From: Mycolicibacterium sp. P9-64
GTDB taxonomy: Bacteria; Actinomycetota; Actinomycetes; Mycobacteriales; Mycobacteriaceae
Reading direction: 5' to 3'
DNA length: 64,000 nucleotides
Assembly: GCF_008329605.1 (NCBI RefSeq)
Contig: NZ_NPKO01000003.1
Span: 714,050 to 778,049, forward strand
Of this stretch, positions 17,213 to 25,992 are shown in pieces. How positions within the stretch are numbered: position 1 is the first letter of the stretch; each line of letters opens with the position of its first letter. A program made the translations under genes and the position numbers. The notes below the pieces were generated by a model, which worked only from the letters and a program-made list of their open reading frames with translations, made no database searches and was not told where the DNA came from.

Positions 17213-17644
17213 TTGGAGGTAACCAAACGACCGCCGGCGCTGACGGCGGTCGCCTTCTCGCCAACTGCTCACGCAGACATGCGAACCGGAAATTACGCGC
17301 TTCAAATAGACGGTCGGTACGACTTCCACACCTGGATATGGGCCGTGTCGTCGTACCCCGGTGGTGACTGCGTGAGCATCAACGCGATACCGCAGACGGT
17401 CGCCAGGGCTTTCGAGTACAGCGGTTCAGCGCGACTGGCCGATGGCCGCTATACGTTGACGGTGGATGCCCCCGACGGACTTCGTTGCGGCAAGTCCTAC
17501 TACGGCCCCATCGTCCCCACCCGCGACGTGTATACCTGGGATGCCAAAGCGTTGACCGGCACCCTGGAATCCTCCTTCGCTGTCGGATGCGACGGTGCGC
17601 CGGCGGGCACATTCACATACCCGGTTGCGCTGGTGCAGATGTGA
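17213..17644 (+). CDS. small secreted mycobacterial protein, probably 5'-truncated
   Basis: At most 143 codons from TTG 17213, but the credible protein starts near codon 16: SPTAHADMRTGNYALQ is the end of a signal peptide (PTAHA then D) followed by the mature domain with WIWAVSSYPGGDC. The rest of a normal signal peptide is missing. The first codons run through a GGAGG sequence and the terminator hairpin at 17229-17251, not through a hydrophobic helix. No ATG or GTG start with a spaced ribosome-binding site exists. The mature part (about 125 aa with paired cysteines) resembles small exported mycobacterial proteins of unknown function. Likely inactive or not exported. Confidence 0.55.
   Translation: MEVTKRPPALTAVAFSPTAHADMRTGNYALQIDGRYDFHTWIWAVSSYPGGDCVSINAIPQTVARAFEYSGSARLADGRYTLTVDAPDGLRCGKSYYGPIVPTRDVYTWDAKALTGTLESSFAVGCDGAPAGTFTYPVALVQM
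17229..17251 (+). terminator. hairpin terminator after the NRAMP-like gene
   Basis: GACCGCCG (17229-17236), a 7-nt loop, then CGGCGGTC (17244-17251): a perfect 8-bp GC-rich stem 45 bp after the transporter stop. It lacks a long T-tract, as is usual in mycobacteria. The following secreted-protein reading frame starts essentially inside it. Confidence 0.5.
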
Positions 17645-17778
17645 TTCTCAGCGCCGACTTCCGCTGAGGCTGTGCCGGACAGATCTCCCACCCAGTGGGC
17701 ACAACACCGGCGGCCGAATGTGACACGTGCCACTGTGTCGACCGTTCAAGTACAACTGGCCTGCCACGGGAGGAAGCA

Positions 17779-20700
17779 ATGGGTGCTTCGAGGTATATCG
17801 GTCGTGTCGGAGGACTAGCCGTAGCCCTCGGTGTGGGTGCGGCGGTCTTCACCGGCCACGGGGTCGCGTGGGCCGAGCCCACGTCTAGCGGCACATCATC
17901 CCCTGGGCCGGACTCGTCATCGAAGTCGCCGACGTCTGATGGCACGCCGAGTAGCGGCGATGCCACTTCCACGGCACAGACCTCGGCGGCCGCAAATTCT
18001 GGTGCTGGTACCTCTCCGGGATCGGCCGCGAGCAACGCATCCACGACGAAACCATCGACTGCGGGGACCGGCGAGGTAGTCAGCACTGGCGGCGCTCACA
18101 CGAGTTCGCAGGAGCCAGGCACGACCCCGGCGTCGTCAGCGGGCGCTGATCAGCCGTCGACGACCTCAGGTCCCACCGCGGGAGAGCACCCAAAAGGGTC
18201 GACTCCTACGTCGGTCGGCGCCGACGCTTCCGAGAACGACGCGACTACGCGAGCCGGAACGTCGAAGCCCCACGGGTCGTCAGCCTCCGCGAGTTCGCCG
18301 GCGTCGACGGCTGACAACGCAGACCCGAAAGGCACGGTGGCAGCCAACCAGGTCGTCGTCGAAGCACCGTCAGCCAAGCCCGATGTGCCATCAACGTCCG
18401 GCGTCACGACGGCTGGCATCACGACGCCGGTGTCAGCGTCGTCGACAGTGCCTGACGCGCCGACGACGCCTACGCCGTCGCCTGGCGAGGTGTCGGTCGT
18501 GGATGTGACCGCGAATCTGATCAACAACGTATTGGACCCGTTTACCGGAACATCACCGACGGCGCCAGCGGAATCGCCTGGTTCGTTACTGCTGCTGGCG
18601 GCCGCACGTCGCGAATTGTCCGACACAACGGCCAGTCCGAACCTCGCGAAAGCGACGACGGCCAACCCGATGGCGGCCGCCACCACCAGCGCCGCCACGA
18701 CGGCGGCGGGGCCTGCGGCACTTACGGTCACTGTGCCCGCGGGTCCTACCCAACAATTCGACCCCGCCGCCTACGCCCTGATTCACGCCGTCCTCGAGGC
18801 CTGGATCAACAATCCGATTGGCCAGCTCGTCAACGGCCTCGTCAACACGGTGATGGGCTCCTACGTGATCGGCGACGGCGCGGCCGGGACCAGTGCGGCC
18901 AATCCCAACGGAACTTCGGGTGGGTGGCTATTCGGCGATGGTGGGCGTGGCTGGAACAGCGGCGTAGCCGGCATCGCAGGCGGCAACGGCGGAGCGGCCG
19001 GGGTATTCGGCAACGGCGGAGCAGGCGGCACCGGTGGGGCCGGCGCCAACGGCGGTGACGGCGGCGCCGGCGGATCGTTCATGGGCATCGGCGGAGCAGG
19101 TGGCGACGGTGGCGACGGCACTATCGGCATCAACAGTGGCGACGGCGGCGCCGGCGGCGCCGGCGGTAACGCGCTCGGCTCGACGTTTGGCATCGCAGGT
19201 AGCGGCGGCAACGGCGGCGACGGCGCACTGCTCGCCGACGGCGCCGACGGCGGCAAGGGTGGCGACGGCGGCGCCGGCGGCGTCGGCGGCATCGGCGGAG
19301 ACGGCGGCAACGTCACGGGACAGCACGGCACTGGCGGCGCCGGCGGCAATGGCGGCGACGGCAGCGTAATCGGTCCGCTACCCGCCCTCGGCGGGGCCGG
19401 AGGCACGACCGTGCCCGGGTTCGGCACCCACGGCGCGGTTGGCAGCCCGGGCACGCAAGCCGGCGCACCGTCCAACCCCGGCGGCGGAGTTCCGCTCATC
19501 ACCACTAACGGCAAGTGGCTCATCGATAGCCAGGGACGGGTCACGATCCTGCGCGGACTCAACGTGGTGGACATCACGCCGCCGACCACGCCGCCATCTG
19601 GGTTCGGATTCGGCGACGATGACGCAGCGTTCCTGGCCGCCAACGGTTTCAACGTGGTGCGGTTGGGTGTCAACTGGTCCCGGCTGCAGCCGCAACCCGG
19701 CGTCTACGACGACGCCTACCTGACATCGATAAAGCAGACCGTGCAGACCCTGTCCGACCACGGCATCGTCAGCCTGATCGACATGCATGACAATGTGGGT
19801 CCCGATTGGGCGACCGGCGGACCACTACCGCCATCCCCACTGCCCTTCCCGGACAGCGTATTTCACGATCCCGCCAAGAATGCTGCCCTGGACAAGTTCT
19901 GGGCCAACGCCGACGACCCCAACGGTGTTGGGCTGCAGAACAATTACGCCCAGATGATGCAACACCTGGCGAATTACTTCAACGGCAACCCCGCGGTCCT
20001 GGGCATTGAGATCATGAACGAACCGCTGCCGGGCAACCAGTACGACGCCACCCTGGCCGGCAGCCCGTACTTCGAAGGCCAGGAGCTGACGCCCTTCTAC
20101 AACCAGGTGACGTTGGCCATCCGGAGCGTCAACCCCGACGTGCCGATCTTCTTCGAACCTGCCATCACCGCCGCGTTCCAGATCCCCGTGCAACTGGGCA
20201 CGGTCAACGACTCGAACACCGTGTTGTCATTTCACGACTACGTCTACGTCGAGCAAGGCGGAGTGCTCCTGCCGGACGCCGGCATCATCGCGACCAACGC
20301 CCTGGCCTACGCACAGGCCCACGGAATCCCCGCCATGATGACCGAGTTCGGATCGAGCAGCAACCAGGCGTTCCTCAACGCCGAACTCCAACCCGCAGAC
20401 CAGAATACGATCGGCTGGATGGAGTGGTCCTACAGCGACACAACTTACGGCGGCGTCGACGGCACCACGGAGTGGGTCGTCAAGGATCCCAATCTGCCGC
20501 CCGTGGGCGCCAACGTCAACACCCCCGTTTTGCAGACACTCACGAGGCCGTATGCGCAGGTGATCGCCGGTACCCCGGGGGCGTTCTCGTTCGCCAATGG
20601 CACCTTCCAGTTCAGCTACTCCACCCAAAGGGCCGACGGCACGGGCAGCTTCGCCGCCGGATCGCAAACCACCATTTCTGTGCCAGCGATCGGATACCCG

Positions 20701-20829
20701 AACGGCTACCAGGTGAGCGTCACCGGCGGACACGTTGTCTCGGCCCCCAACGCGTCCCAATTGGTCATCGCTTCAGACGACGCTGCCGGCAGCGTCAACG
20801 TCACCGTGACGCCGGCCGCAACTCCGTAG
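17779..20829 (+). CDS. exported PGRS-type protein with a GH5 glycoside hydrolase domain
   Basis: 1016 aa. Domains in order: signal peptide (1-32, GVAWA then EP); Ser/Thr/Pro/Ala-rich low-complexity stretch (33 to about 300); linker; glycine-rich GGxGG repeats of PGRS type (about 375-560); a GH5 catalytic domain (about 575-930); and a C-terminal beta-sandwich of the kind found after GH5 domains in endoglycoceramidase-like enzymes (about 930-1016). Catalytic residues are visible: acid/base E748 in IEIMNEP and nucleophile E856 in MTEFGS. The segment VRLGVNWSRLQPQPGVYDDAY also resembles endoglycoceramidases. No PE domain precedes the PGRS; export is by a normal signal peptide. ATG 17779 has GGGAGGAAG upstream. 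A cell-surface glycan or glycolipid hydrolase is the likely role. Confidence 0.86.
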   Translation: MGASRYIGRVGGLAVALGVGAAVFTGHGVAWAEPTSSGTSSPGPDSSSKSPTSDGTPSSGDATSTAQTSAAANSGAGTSPGSAASNASTTKPSTAGTGEVVSTGGAHTSSQEPGTTPASSAGADQPSTTSGPTAGEHPKGSTPTSVGADASENDATTRAGTSKPHGSSASASSPASTADNADPKGTVAANQVVVEAPSAKPDVPSTSGVTTAGITTPVSASSTVPDAPTTPTPSPGEVSVVDVTANLINNVLDPFTGTSPTAPAESPGSLLLLAAARRELSDTTASPNLAKATTANPMAAATTSAATTAAGPAALTVTVPAGPTQQFDPAAYALIHAVLEAWINNPIGQLVNGLVNTVMGSYVIGDGAAGTSAANPNGTSGGWLFGDGGRGWNSGVAGIAGGNGGAAGVFGNGGAGGTGGAGANGGDGGAGGSFMGIGGAGGDGGDGTIGINSGDGGAGGAGGNALGSTFGIAGSGGNGGDGALLADGADGGKGGDGGAGGVGGIGGDGGNVTGQHGTGGAGGNGGDGSVIGPLPALGGAGGTTVPGFGTHGAVGSPGTQAGAPSNPGGGVPLITTNGKWLIDSQGRVTILRGLNVVDITPPTTPPSGFGFGDDDAAFLAANGFNVVRLGVNWSRLQPQPGVYDDAYLTSIKQTVQTLSDHGIVSLIDMHDNVGPDWATGGPLPPSPLPFPDSVFHDPAKNAALDKFWANADDPNGVGLQNNYAQMMQHLANYFNGNPAVLGIEIMNEPLPGNQYDATLAGSPYFEGQELTPFYNQVTLAIRSVNPDVPIFFEPAITAAFQIPVQLGTVNDSNTVLSFHDYVYVEQGGVLLPDAGIIATNALAYAQAHGIPAMMTEFGSSSNQAFLNAELQPADQNTIGWMEWSYSDTTYGGVDGTTEWVVKDPNLPPVGANVNTPVLQTLTRPYAQVIAGTPGAFSFANGTFQFSYSTQRADGTGSFAAGSQTTISVPAIGYPNGYQVSVTGGHVVSAPNASQLVIASDDAAGSVNVTVTPAATP

Positions 20830-20970
20830 GCTTGACCGTCGTCGCGCCAAGTCCATGACGGGTGTGATCATCGCCCATCGTCGCCTCTGTCGAGGGCTCA
20901 ATGTGGTACTCGTTGTCCTACCGTCAGGGCATCTCAGGCGGCCTGATGACAGCAGATGAATGATGGGCTG

Positions 20971-21669
20971 ATGACGATGACGTTCATCACCGGAGCCAAC
21001 AAGGGTCTCGGCCACGAGACCGCCCGCCGCCTCATCCAGGCGGGCCACACCGTCGTGCTAGGAGCCCGCGACCCACAACTCGGCGGCGCCGCAGCCCAAT
21101 CACTCGGCGCTCGCTTCGTGCAGATCGACGTCACCGATGACACATCGGTGGCCGCAGCGGCCGCAGACGTGGCCCAGCATGAAAAGTCGATCGACGTCTT
21201 GATCAACAACGCGGGCATATCGGGCTCGATGGGTGAGGCCGGTGAGCTGACTGGAAGCGATGCCCTCAGCGTCTTCGATGTCAATGTCGCCGGCGTGGTG
21301 CGGACGACGACCGCGTTCCTCCCGCTGCTACGCCGATCAGCCGATCCAGTAATCATCAACGTCAGTAGCGGAATGGGCTCTCTCGCAGCGACACACGATC
21401 CGACGCGCCTCGAGTCGAGTATCGTAGCTCCCCTCTACACGGCGTCCAAGGCGGCGGTCACCATGTTGACAACTCAGTACGCCAAGGCGTTCACCGACAT
21501 CCGGATCAACGCAGCCGACCCCGGCTACACCGCGACCGATATCAACGGCAACTCCGGTACGCAGACCCTGACCGAAGGCACCGATGCCATCGTCACGCTC
21601 GCCACGGAAGGACCGGGTCACCGTTCGGGACGCTTCATCGACCGCGACGGCGAGATCAGTTGGTCCTGA
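20971..21669 (+). CDS. short-chain dehydrogenase/reductase
   Basis: 232 aa. NAD(P)-dependent oxidoreductase with Rossmann motif TGANKGLG, NNAG, a catalytic serine in NVSSGMG and YTASK (Tyr/Lys). Similar in layout to carbonyl reductase-like SDRs. ATG 20971 (MTMTFITGANKGLG) is chosen over the in-frame ATG 20956; neither has a strong ribosome-binding site. It stands alone between the PGRS-GH5 gene and a convergent hydrolase, within the accessory block. Substrate unknown. Confidence 0.82.
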   Translation: MTMTFITGANKGLGHETARRLIQAGHTVVLGARDPQLGGAAAQSLGARFVQIDVTDDTSVAAAAADVAQHEKSIDVLINNAGISGSMGEAGELTGSDALSVFDVNVAGVVRTTTAFLPLLRRSADPVIINVSSGMGSLAATHDPTRLESSIVAPLYTASKAAVTMLTTQYAKAFTDIRINAADPGYTATDINGNSGTQTLTEGTDAIVTLATEGPGHRSGRFIDRDGEISWS

Positions 21670-21819
21670 GGGGACGGACGGAGCCAGTTGACAGCCCGCG
21701 CAGTAGTGCGCGAGGTCTTGGCGGTCCGCCTCGGGGTTTACGAACGCGGGCTCGTCGGAACAGTCCATGCGACAGGGTGATTGCTCTAAATCGCTGTACC
21801 GAAGGTTCACCCAAGTCAT
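21657..21819 (-). pseudogene. possible remnant of a WhiB-like gene
   Basis: On the minus strand, in the 281-bp gap after the SDR, about 54 codons read like the core of a WhiB iron-sulfur regulator: a cysteine (21774), then DEPAFVNPEAD, then YCAGCQL (cysteines at 21702 and 21693). The fourth cysteine expected six residues after the second CxxC cysteine is a valine, and no glycine-rich turn or basic tail follows. The frame runs on into the SDR antisense. It may be a decayed fragment or chance. Confidence 0.25.
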
Positions 21820-21950
21820 CTGACCGTGGCGTTGTTCCGCTCGTAGATCCGGCGGGATCGACCGTCTCCAAGCGGTGCGAGCGCCGCGGGTCAGGATCGC
21901 GGCCCGCCGTGGCGCAGGAAGCCCAGAAGCAACATCGCCGACCCGGCTGC

Positions 21951-23144
21951 TCAACCGCGCGCCAGCATGATCAGGCGGTCCAGTACGCGACCGCCGTCCG
22001 TACGCAGGCCGTTGTGCAGGTATTCATCGGTGAGCCAACGGCGCATGCCGGGCAGCAGATCGGCCGTCTCCTCCGAGAATTGTCGCAACACGTAAGGGTC
22101 GTCGGCGTAGATCACGGCAGCGCATGGAACGTCGACCTGCGCCAGTACCTCGGCGTCGTATAGGCGTGGCCAGTCGTACTCGGCGAGTTCCCGGGCGATT
22201 TGGGCGTACGGCCGTAGACCGCCCGTTTCCCCGAAATGCCACGGGAAGATGTGCTCCGCTGTGAGAAGTACCGACTCACCCTCGAAGTCGCCGGGCTGGA
22301 CCCGGTGGGCCGACCACCGTGTGGCCCCGCCGTCGGAATAGCTCGACTCGTGCAGGATCGCGTACAACGGATTGCGGGAACCGAACGGCAGCATCGCGGC
22401 TGCGTCGTGCCGGAACGCGGGTGAGGTGAAATCGAGCTCGAGCAGATGGTGCACGCTCTCCGCGCCGCCGTCCATGCCCAGTCGGTGACCGATGGTGCGC
22501 ATCAAGCGCCGCGAGATCGGATGACCCTCCAGGGTCCGTACGTCCCCGGCGTCACACCGGTCGAGCAGTTCCCGCAAACGGGCAGCATCCTCCGGGAATC
22601 GCTTGTGGTAGCGCCGGTTCAGCGTACGCATCATGTCGTAGGCGGCCGAGTAGACGTCGTCGACGGGATGCCCGACGGGCGGCAGACCACCGGTGAAGTA
22701 CACCTCGCGGAGGCTGTCCGGCGCGACGGTCAGGTAGTGCAGCGAGCAGAACCCGCCGAAGGACTGACCCAACAGGCTCCACTTCCGGGCGCCGAGATGC
22801 TCCCGCAAGCTTTCCGCGTCCTGAACGATCGCATCGGCCCGGAAATGCGCCAGCCATTCCGCATCACCCGCTCCCGGTGCGCCGTACGGCGTCGAACGAC
22901 CGGTACCCCGCTGGTCGAGCAGGATGACGCGGTAGTCCTGCAACGCACGCTCGAGCCACGACGGCGACGGCGGCTGCGCCGTGGGCCGGGGAGCCTCGTT
23001 ACCAGGGCCGCCTTGCAAGAAGACCAGGTATGGCAGGTCTCGCCCACCGTTCGCGGCGATCTCCCGCGCGTAGACCTCGACGATGCGCCCGTCCGGAGCC
23101 CGGTGATCCAGCGGAACCGTGATCACGTGATCGTTGATCAGCAC
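21951..23144 (-). CDS. alpha/beta hydrolase, proline iminopeptidase-like (S33 type)
   Basis: 397 aa, longer than simple esterases because of an inserted cap. The oxyanion segment is LQGGPGNE (about 43-50), then LLDQRGTGRST, and the nucleophile elbow is GQSFGG. These are hallmarks of prolyl aminopeptidase-like enzymes that cleave N-terminal residues. There is no signal peptide, so it is cytosolic. The start is GTG 23144 (MLINDHVITVPLDHR). It is the last intact gene before the right boundary repeat of the accessory block. Confidence 0.83.
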   Translation of the reverse strand: MLINDHVITVPLDHRAPDGRIVEVYAREIAANGGRDLPYLVFLQGGPGNEAPRPTAQPPSPSWLERALQDYRVILLDQRGTGRSTPYGAPGAGDAEWLAHFRADAIVQDAESLREHLGARKWSLLGQSFGGFCSLHYLTVAPDSLREVYFTGGLPPVGHPVDDVYSAAYDMMRTLNRRYHKRFPEDAARLRELLDRCDAGDVRTLEGHPISRRLMRTIGHRLGMDGGAESVHHLLELDFTSPAFRHDAAAMLPFGSRNPLYAILHESSYSDGGATRWSAHRVQPGDFEGESVLLTAEHIFPWHFGETGGLRPYAQIARELAEYDWPRLYDAEVLAQVDVPCAAVIYADDPYVLRQFSEETADLLPGMRRWLTDEYLHNGLRTDGGRVLDRLIMLARG

Positions 23145-23224
23145 ACGAAAAGCCTAAGACCTTCCGCCATGGTGCGGCCGCGCAGCGCGCCTGGCCTTTC
23201 TTCTGGGCAGACGGTGGCGGTCGA

Positions 23225-23351
23225 CTAGCCGCGCGCCCGATCAATCTGCCGAAGTAACCCGAGGCCTATCACGAATCCCGCCCGCCGGCTCGCCGCGAGT
23301 CGCGGCTCGAAGGCGTTGTGTAGCCAGTTCGCGTGGAAGATGGTGCCGCGC
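23225..23351 (-). pseudogene. possible C-terminal gene fragment cut at the block boundary
   Basis: The minus strand codes for about 41 residues with protein-like composition (FHANWLHNAFEPRLA, then AGFVIGLGLLRQIDRARG) ending at a stop at 23225. The upstream end coincides with the right boundary repeat at 23352, beyond which the sequence belongs to the backbone. This suggests a gene whose 5' part was lost at the junction. Family not recognised. Confidence 0.22.
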
Positions 23352-23395
23352 GCGCCAGCAGGTGCTGCGCCCGCGCGCGAACGGCTAGTGCCGCC
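23352..23395 (+). repeat. right direct repeat bounding the accessory block (ceoC 3'-end copy)
   Basis: Second copy of the ceoC 3' end, 39 of 44 bp identical to 13460-13503. It preserves the ceoC reading frame and stop (TAG 23386-23388). That stop overlaps the stop of the MFS gene on the other strand (CTAG), which is how the two convergent genes would have met before the insertion. Confidence 0.8.
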
Positions 23396-24869
23396 CCGTG
23401 ACGTTGGGCGGCGGTGTCGCGCGATCGTGCAGCGGTGCGGCCCCCGACGGTGACACCCGCCGGTAATCACACTGCGGATTGCTGATCCCGACGGCGGAGA
23501 TCAGCCCGGCGACGGCGAACAGCGCCGCGACAACCACCATGCCCTGCCGGAAACCGGCGAAGTCGCCAGGCGCGAACGCGGAATCGCCTGCCGCACCGAT
23601 GATGACGCCGGTGAACGCGACCGCGATCAGGCCCGCGATCCGGGAGACCGCGTTGTTGACCGCCGAGCCGATGCCGCTCTGGGCGGGGTCGACGGCCGCC
23701 AGCACCGCCGCCGTGAGCGGCGACACGGTGATGGACAGGCCGACGCCGAAGACGACCAAACCCGGCAGCATCTGCGTCCAGAAGTCGAATGTCGTGCTGT
23801 CCGCACGGCGCGAGAACGCCAGCAGCAGGAAGCCGACCGCAGCGACGATCGGGCCGACCGCCATGTAGACCCGCGGCCCGTGCAGGCCCGCCAGGGTGCC
23901 GAATGGACGCGCGAGGAAGAACGACAGCACCGGAAGTGGCAGCGTCGCCAAGCCTGCCTGCGTGGCCGACATGCCAACGGACTCCTGCAGGAACAGTGCG
24001 ACCAGTAGGGTGCCCAGTGACACCGCGGCGTAGAGGAAGACCGTCGCGAGGTTGCCGACCGCGAAGTTGCGCGACGTGAACAGTTGCAGCGGCATCATCG
24101 GGTGCGCCGCCCGGCGCTCCCAGAACGGGAACGCCAGCAGGCAGGTCAGCCCCACGGCCAGTCCGACCACCACGGCGGGGTGCGACATCCCCAGCCGTTG
24201 CTGTTCGATCAACGCGAACACCGTTGTGCTCAGCCCGACGGCACACAGCGCGGCGCCGACGAAATCGATTCGACCCCACTGTCTTTGGCTCACTTCGTCT
24301 CGGTCGAGACTGGTCGTCAGATACAGAGTGACGGCCAGCGGGACGATGTTGATGCCGAAGACCCATCGCCAGTCGAGCACGTCGACGAGCAGTCCGCCGA
24401 GCGGCGGTCCCACCACGAACGCCGTGCCCGTCCACGCCGTCCACGTACCGATCGCGCGGGCCTGTGCCGCGCCGGTGAACCGGGCGTTGATCATCGCCAG
24501 CGAGCTCGGCACCAGGAAGGCGGCTCCGATCCCCTGCAGACACCGGGCGGCCACCAGAGCCCAACCGGTCGGCGCAGCAGCGCACAGCAATGACGCGACC
24601 GCGAACACGGCGAGGCCCGTGCGCAGCACGTTGAGCCTGCCGAAAAGGTCCGACACTGCCCCCGCGACGAGGATCAGCGCGCCCAATCCGAGCAGATACC
24701 CGTCCACCACCCACTGCTGCAGCGCCAGACCAGAAGGGCCGGTGTGCGCGAGATCCGCGGCGATGGCCGGCAGCGCCAGGTTGACTACCGAGCCGTCGAG
24801 GAACGCGACGAACGAGGCGAGCACCGCGACCGCGATGAGCGGCCGGTCGGTCGCTCGCCCGTCTGGCAT
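23385..24869 (-). CDS. MFS drug/H+ antiporter, DHA2 (EmrB/QacA) type
   Basis: 494 aa, about 14 membrane segments. N-terminal FLDGSVVNLALPAI is the DHA2 motif D1, then SDLFGRLNVLR (motif A) and GPPLGGLLVD (motif C of antiporters). Probably exports a drug or metabolite with proton antiport. The ATG overlaps the stop of the DUF3159 gene (TGATG at 24871-24867), so it is the third gene of a coupled operon that starts with the OB-fold gene. Its last codons lie within the right boundary repeat. Confidence 0.88.
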   Translation of the reverse strand: MPDGRATDRPLIAVAVLASFVAFLDGSVVNLALPAIAADLAHTGPSGLALQQWVVDGYLLGLGALILVAGAVSDLFGRLNVLRTGLAVFAVASLLCAAAPTGWALVAARCLQGIGAAFLVPSSLAMINARFTGAAQARAIGTWTAWTGTAFVVGPPLGGLLVDVLDWRWVFGINIVPLAVTLYLTTSLDRDEVSQRQWGRIDFVGAALCAVGLSTTVFALIEQQRLGMSHPAVVVGLAVGLTCLLAFPFWERRAAHPMMPLQLFTSRNFAVGNLATVFLYAAVSLGTLLVALFLQESVGMSATQAGLATLPLPVLSFFLARPFGTLAGLHGPRVYMAVGPIVAAVGFLLLAFSRRADSTTFDFWTQMLPGLVVFGVGLSITVSPLTAAVLAAVDPAQSGIGSAVNNAVSRIAGLIAVAFTGVIIGAAGDSAFAPGDFAGFRQGMVVVAALFAVAGLISAVGISNPQCDYRRVSPSGAAPLHDRATPPPNVTGRH

Positions 24870-25624
24870 CAGTCGGTACGTGCCTCGGTGGTCTCGGGCG
24901 TCGCGACGACGTCGGCTGCGTCGGACTCACTGGCGGCCTGCGCCGATTCCGCGGCCGCCTGCGCATGCAGTGCCTTCTGGGCCGTGCGGATGGCCAGATA
25001 CGTCACCAGCGCGGCGACGCCCGTCAACGGCCAGCCCATCGCGATGCGTGCGACACCGAGCAGGCCGGTTTGATCCGCGTCGTAAAGATGGTTCTGCACG
25101 ACGAACCGCGCGCCGAACACCACGACCCACGTGACGGTGGCGACGTCGAACGCGAAGACGGCCTTGCGCACCTTGCGCCAGCCTCGGTCGTGCTGGTTGA
25201 CCCACCCCCACACGTAGCCCACCACGGGGCGCCTGATCAGCACGGAGATCGCGAACACCGCCGCGTACAGCAGCGAGGACCAGATGCCAAGCAGGAAGTA
25301 GCCCTTGGACGCCCCCACCAGGTAGGCGATCAGCGCGCTGATGCCGACCGCGAAGAAACCGGAGAAGGCGGGCTGCAACGATTCCTTGCGGATCAGCCGC
25401 CAGATCAGGATCAGGGTTGCCACGCCGAGCGCGGCGAAGATGGCGGGCATCAGCCCGGCCAACGACGACACCGGCACGAACACCAGGATCGGCAGCGACG
25501 AGTAGATCAGCCCGCTGAAGCCGCCCATCTGATCGAGCAGCGCGTGCGCATTCAGCTTTTGTGCGGGCTTGTCCTGCTCACCCGGTTCGACCTCGTCAGC
25601 AGTGTCCTTGGCGGAGTCACTCAC
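24869..25624 (-). CDS. DUF3159 membrane protein, Rv2693c-like
   Basis: 251 aa. A charged N-terminus, then about six membrane segments (FSGLIYSSLPILVFVPVSSL onward), then an Ala/Glu/Ser-rich cytosolic tail. It is the conserved actinobacterial DUF3159 family next to TrkA genes; function unknown. The start is GTG 25624, overlapping the stop of the OB-fold gene (GTGA), and the stop overlaps the MFS start, so translation of the three genes is linked. Confidence 0.85.
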   Translation of the reverse strand: MSDSAKDTADEVEPGEQDKPAQKLNAHALLDQMGGFSGLIYSSLPILVFVPVSSLAGLMPAIFAALGVATLILIWRLIRKESLQPAFSGFFAVGISALIAYLVGASKGYFLLGIWSSLLYAAVFAISVLIRRPVVGYVWGWVNQHDRGWRKVRKAVFAFDVATVTWVVVFGARFVVQNHLYDADQTGLLGVARIAMGWPLTGVAALVTYLAIRTAQKALHAQAAAESAQAASESDAADVVATPETTEARTD

Positions 25625-25992
25625 TTCTGAATCTCGTAGTGCGGGTTGTAGATCGCCTTGCTGCCGTTCTCCAGATTGCCGAGACGACCGTGCACGCGCA
25701 ACGTGCAGCCTGACTCGATGCCCGCGATCCGGCGCTGTCCTAGCCAGACCAGCATCACCGAGTCGGTGCCGTCGAACAGCTCGGCGCGCACACCACCCGC
25801 GCAGCCCTTCGCATTGGTCTCGACACAACGCAGCGTGCCCACCATCGTCACTTCCTGGCCGCGCCGACAGTCGATTGCCTTCTGCGCACCGGTGTGAGCT
25901 GCTTCGTCGCTGAGTTCCTCGACGTCACGCTGCGACGGGTCTTCCGTCAGCCGGCGGGTGAGCCGCCGTAGATAACCTTCGGCCGTAGCCAT
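25621..25992 (-). CDS. OB-fold nucleic-acid-binding protein, Rv2694c-like
   Basis: 123 aa. Residues about 45-115 form an OB fold: TMVGTLRCVE, AELFDGTDSVMLVWLGQRRI and GCTLRVHGRL read as the strands of RecG/aspartyl-tRNA-synthetase-type wedge domains. Probably binds RNA or DNA, but no partner is known. ATG 25992 follows AGGAGAGG. It leads a coupled operon with the DUF3159 and MFS genes and is divergent from the Rv2695-like gene. Confidence 0.83.
   Translation of the reverse strand: MATAEGYLRRLTRRLTEDPSQRDVEELSDEAAHTGAQKAIDCRRGQEVTMVGTLRCVETNAKGCAGGVRAELFDGTDSVMLVWLGQRRIAGIESGCTLRVHGRLGNLENGSKAIYNPHYEIQK

Noticed and set aside
18960..19480. Short tandem repeats that could suggest a CRISPR array
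   Set aside because: They are GGC-rich, in frame, variable in length and inside a coding sequence; these are PGRS repeats without spacers.
18861..19673. Proline-rich minus-strand frames opposite the PGRS repeats (also about 58425-59333)
   Set aside because: GGxGG codons read backwards give Pro/Ala runs. They are a composition artefact and not genes.
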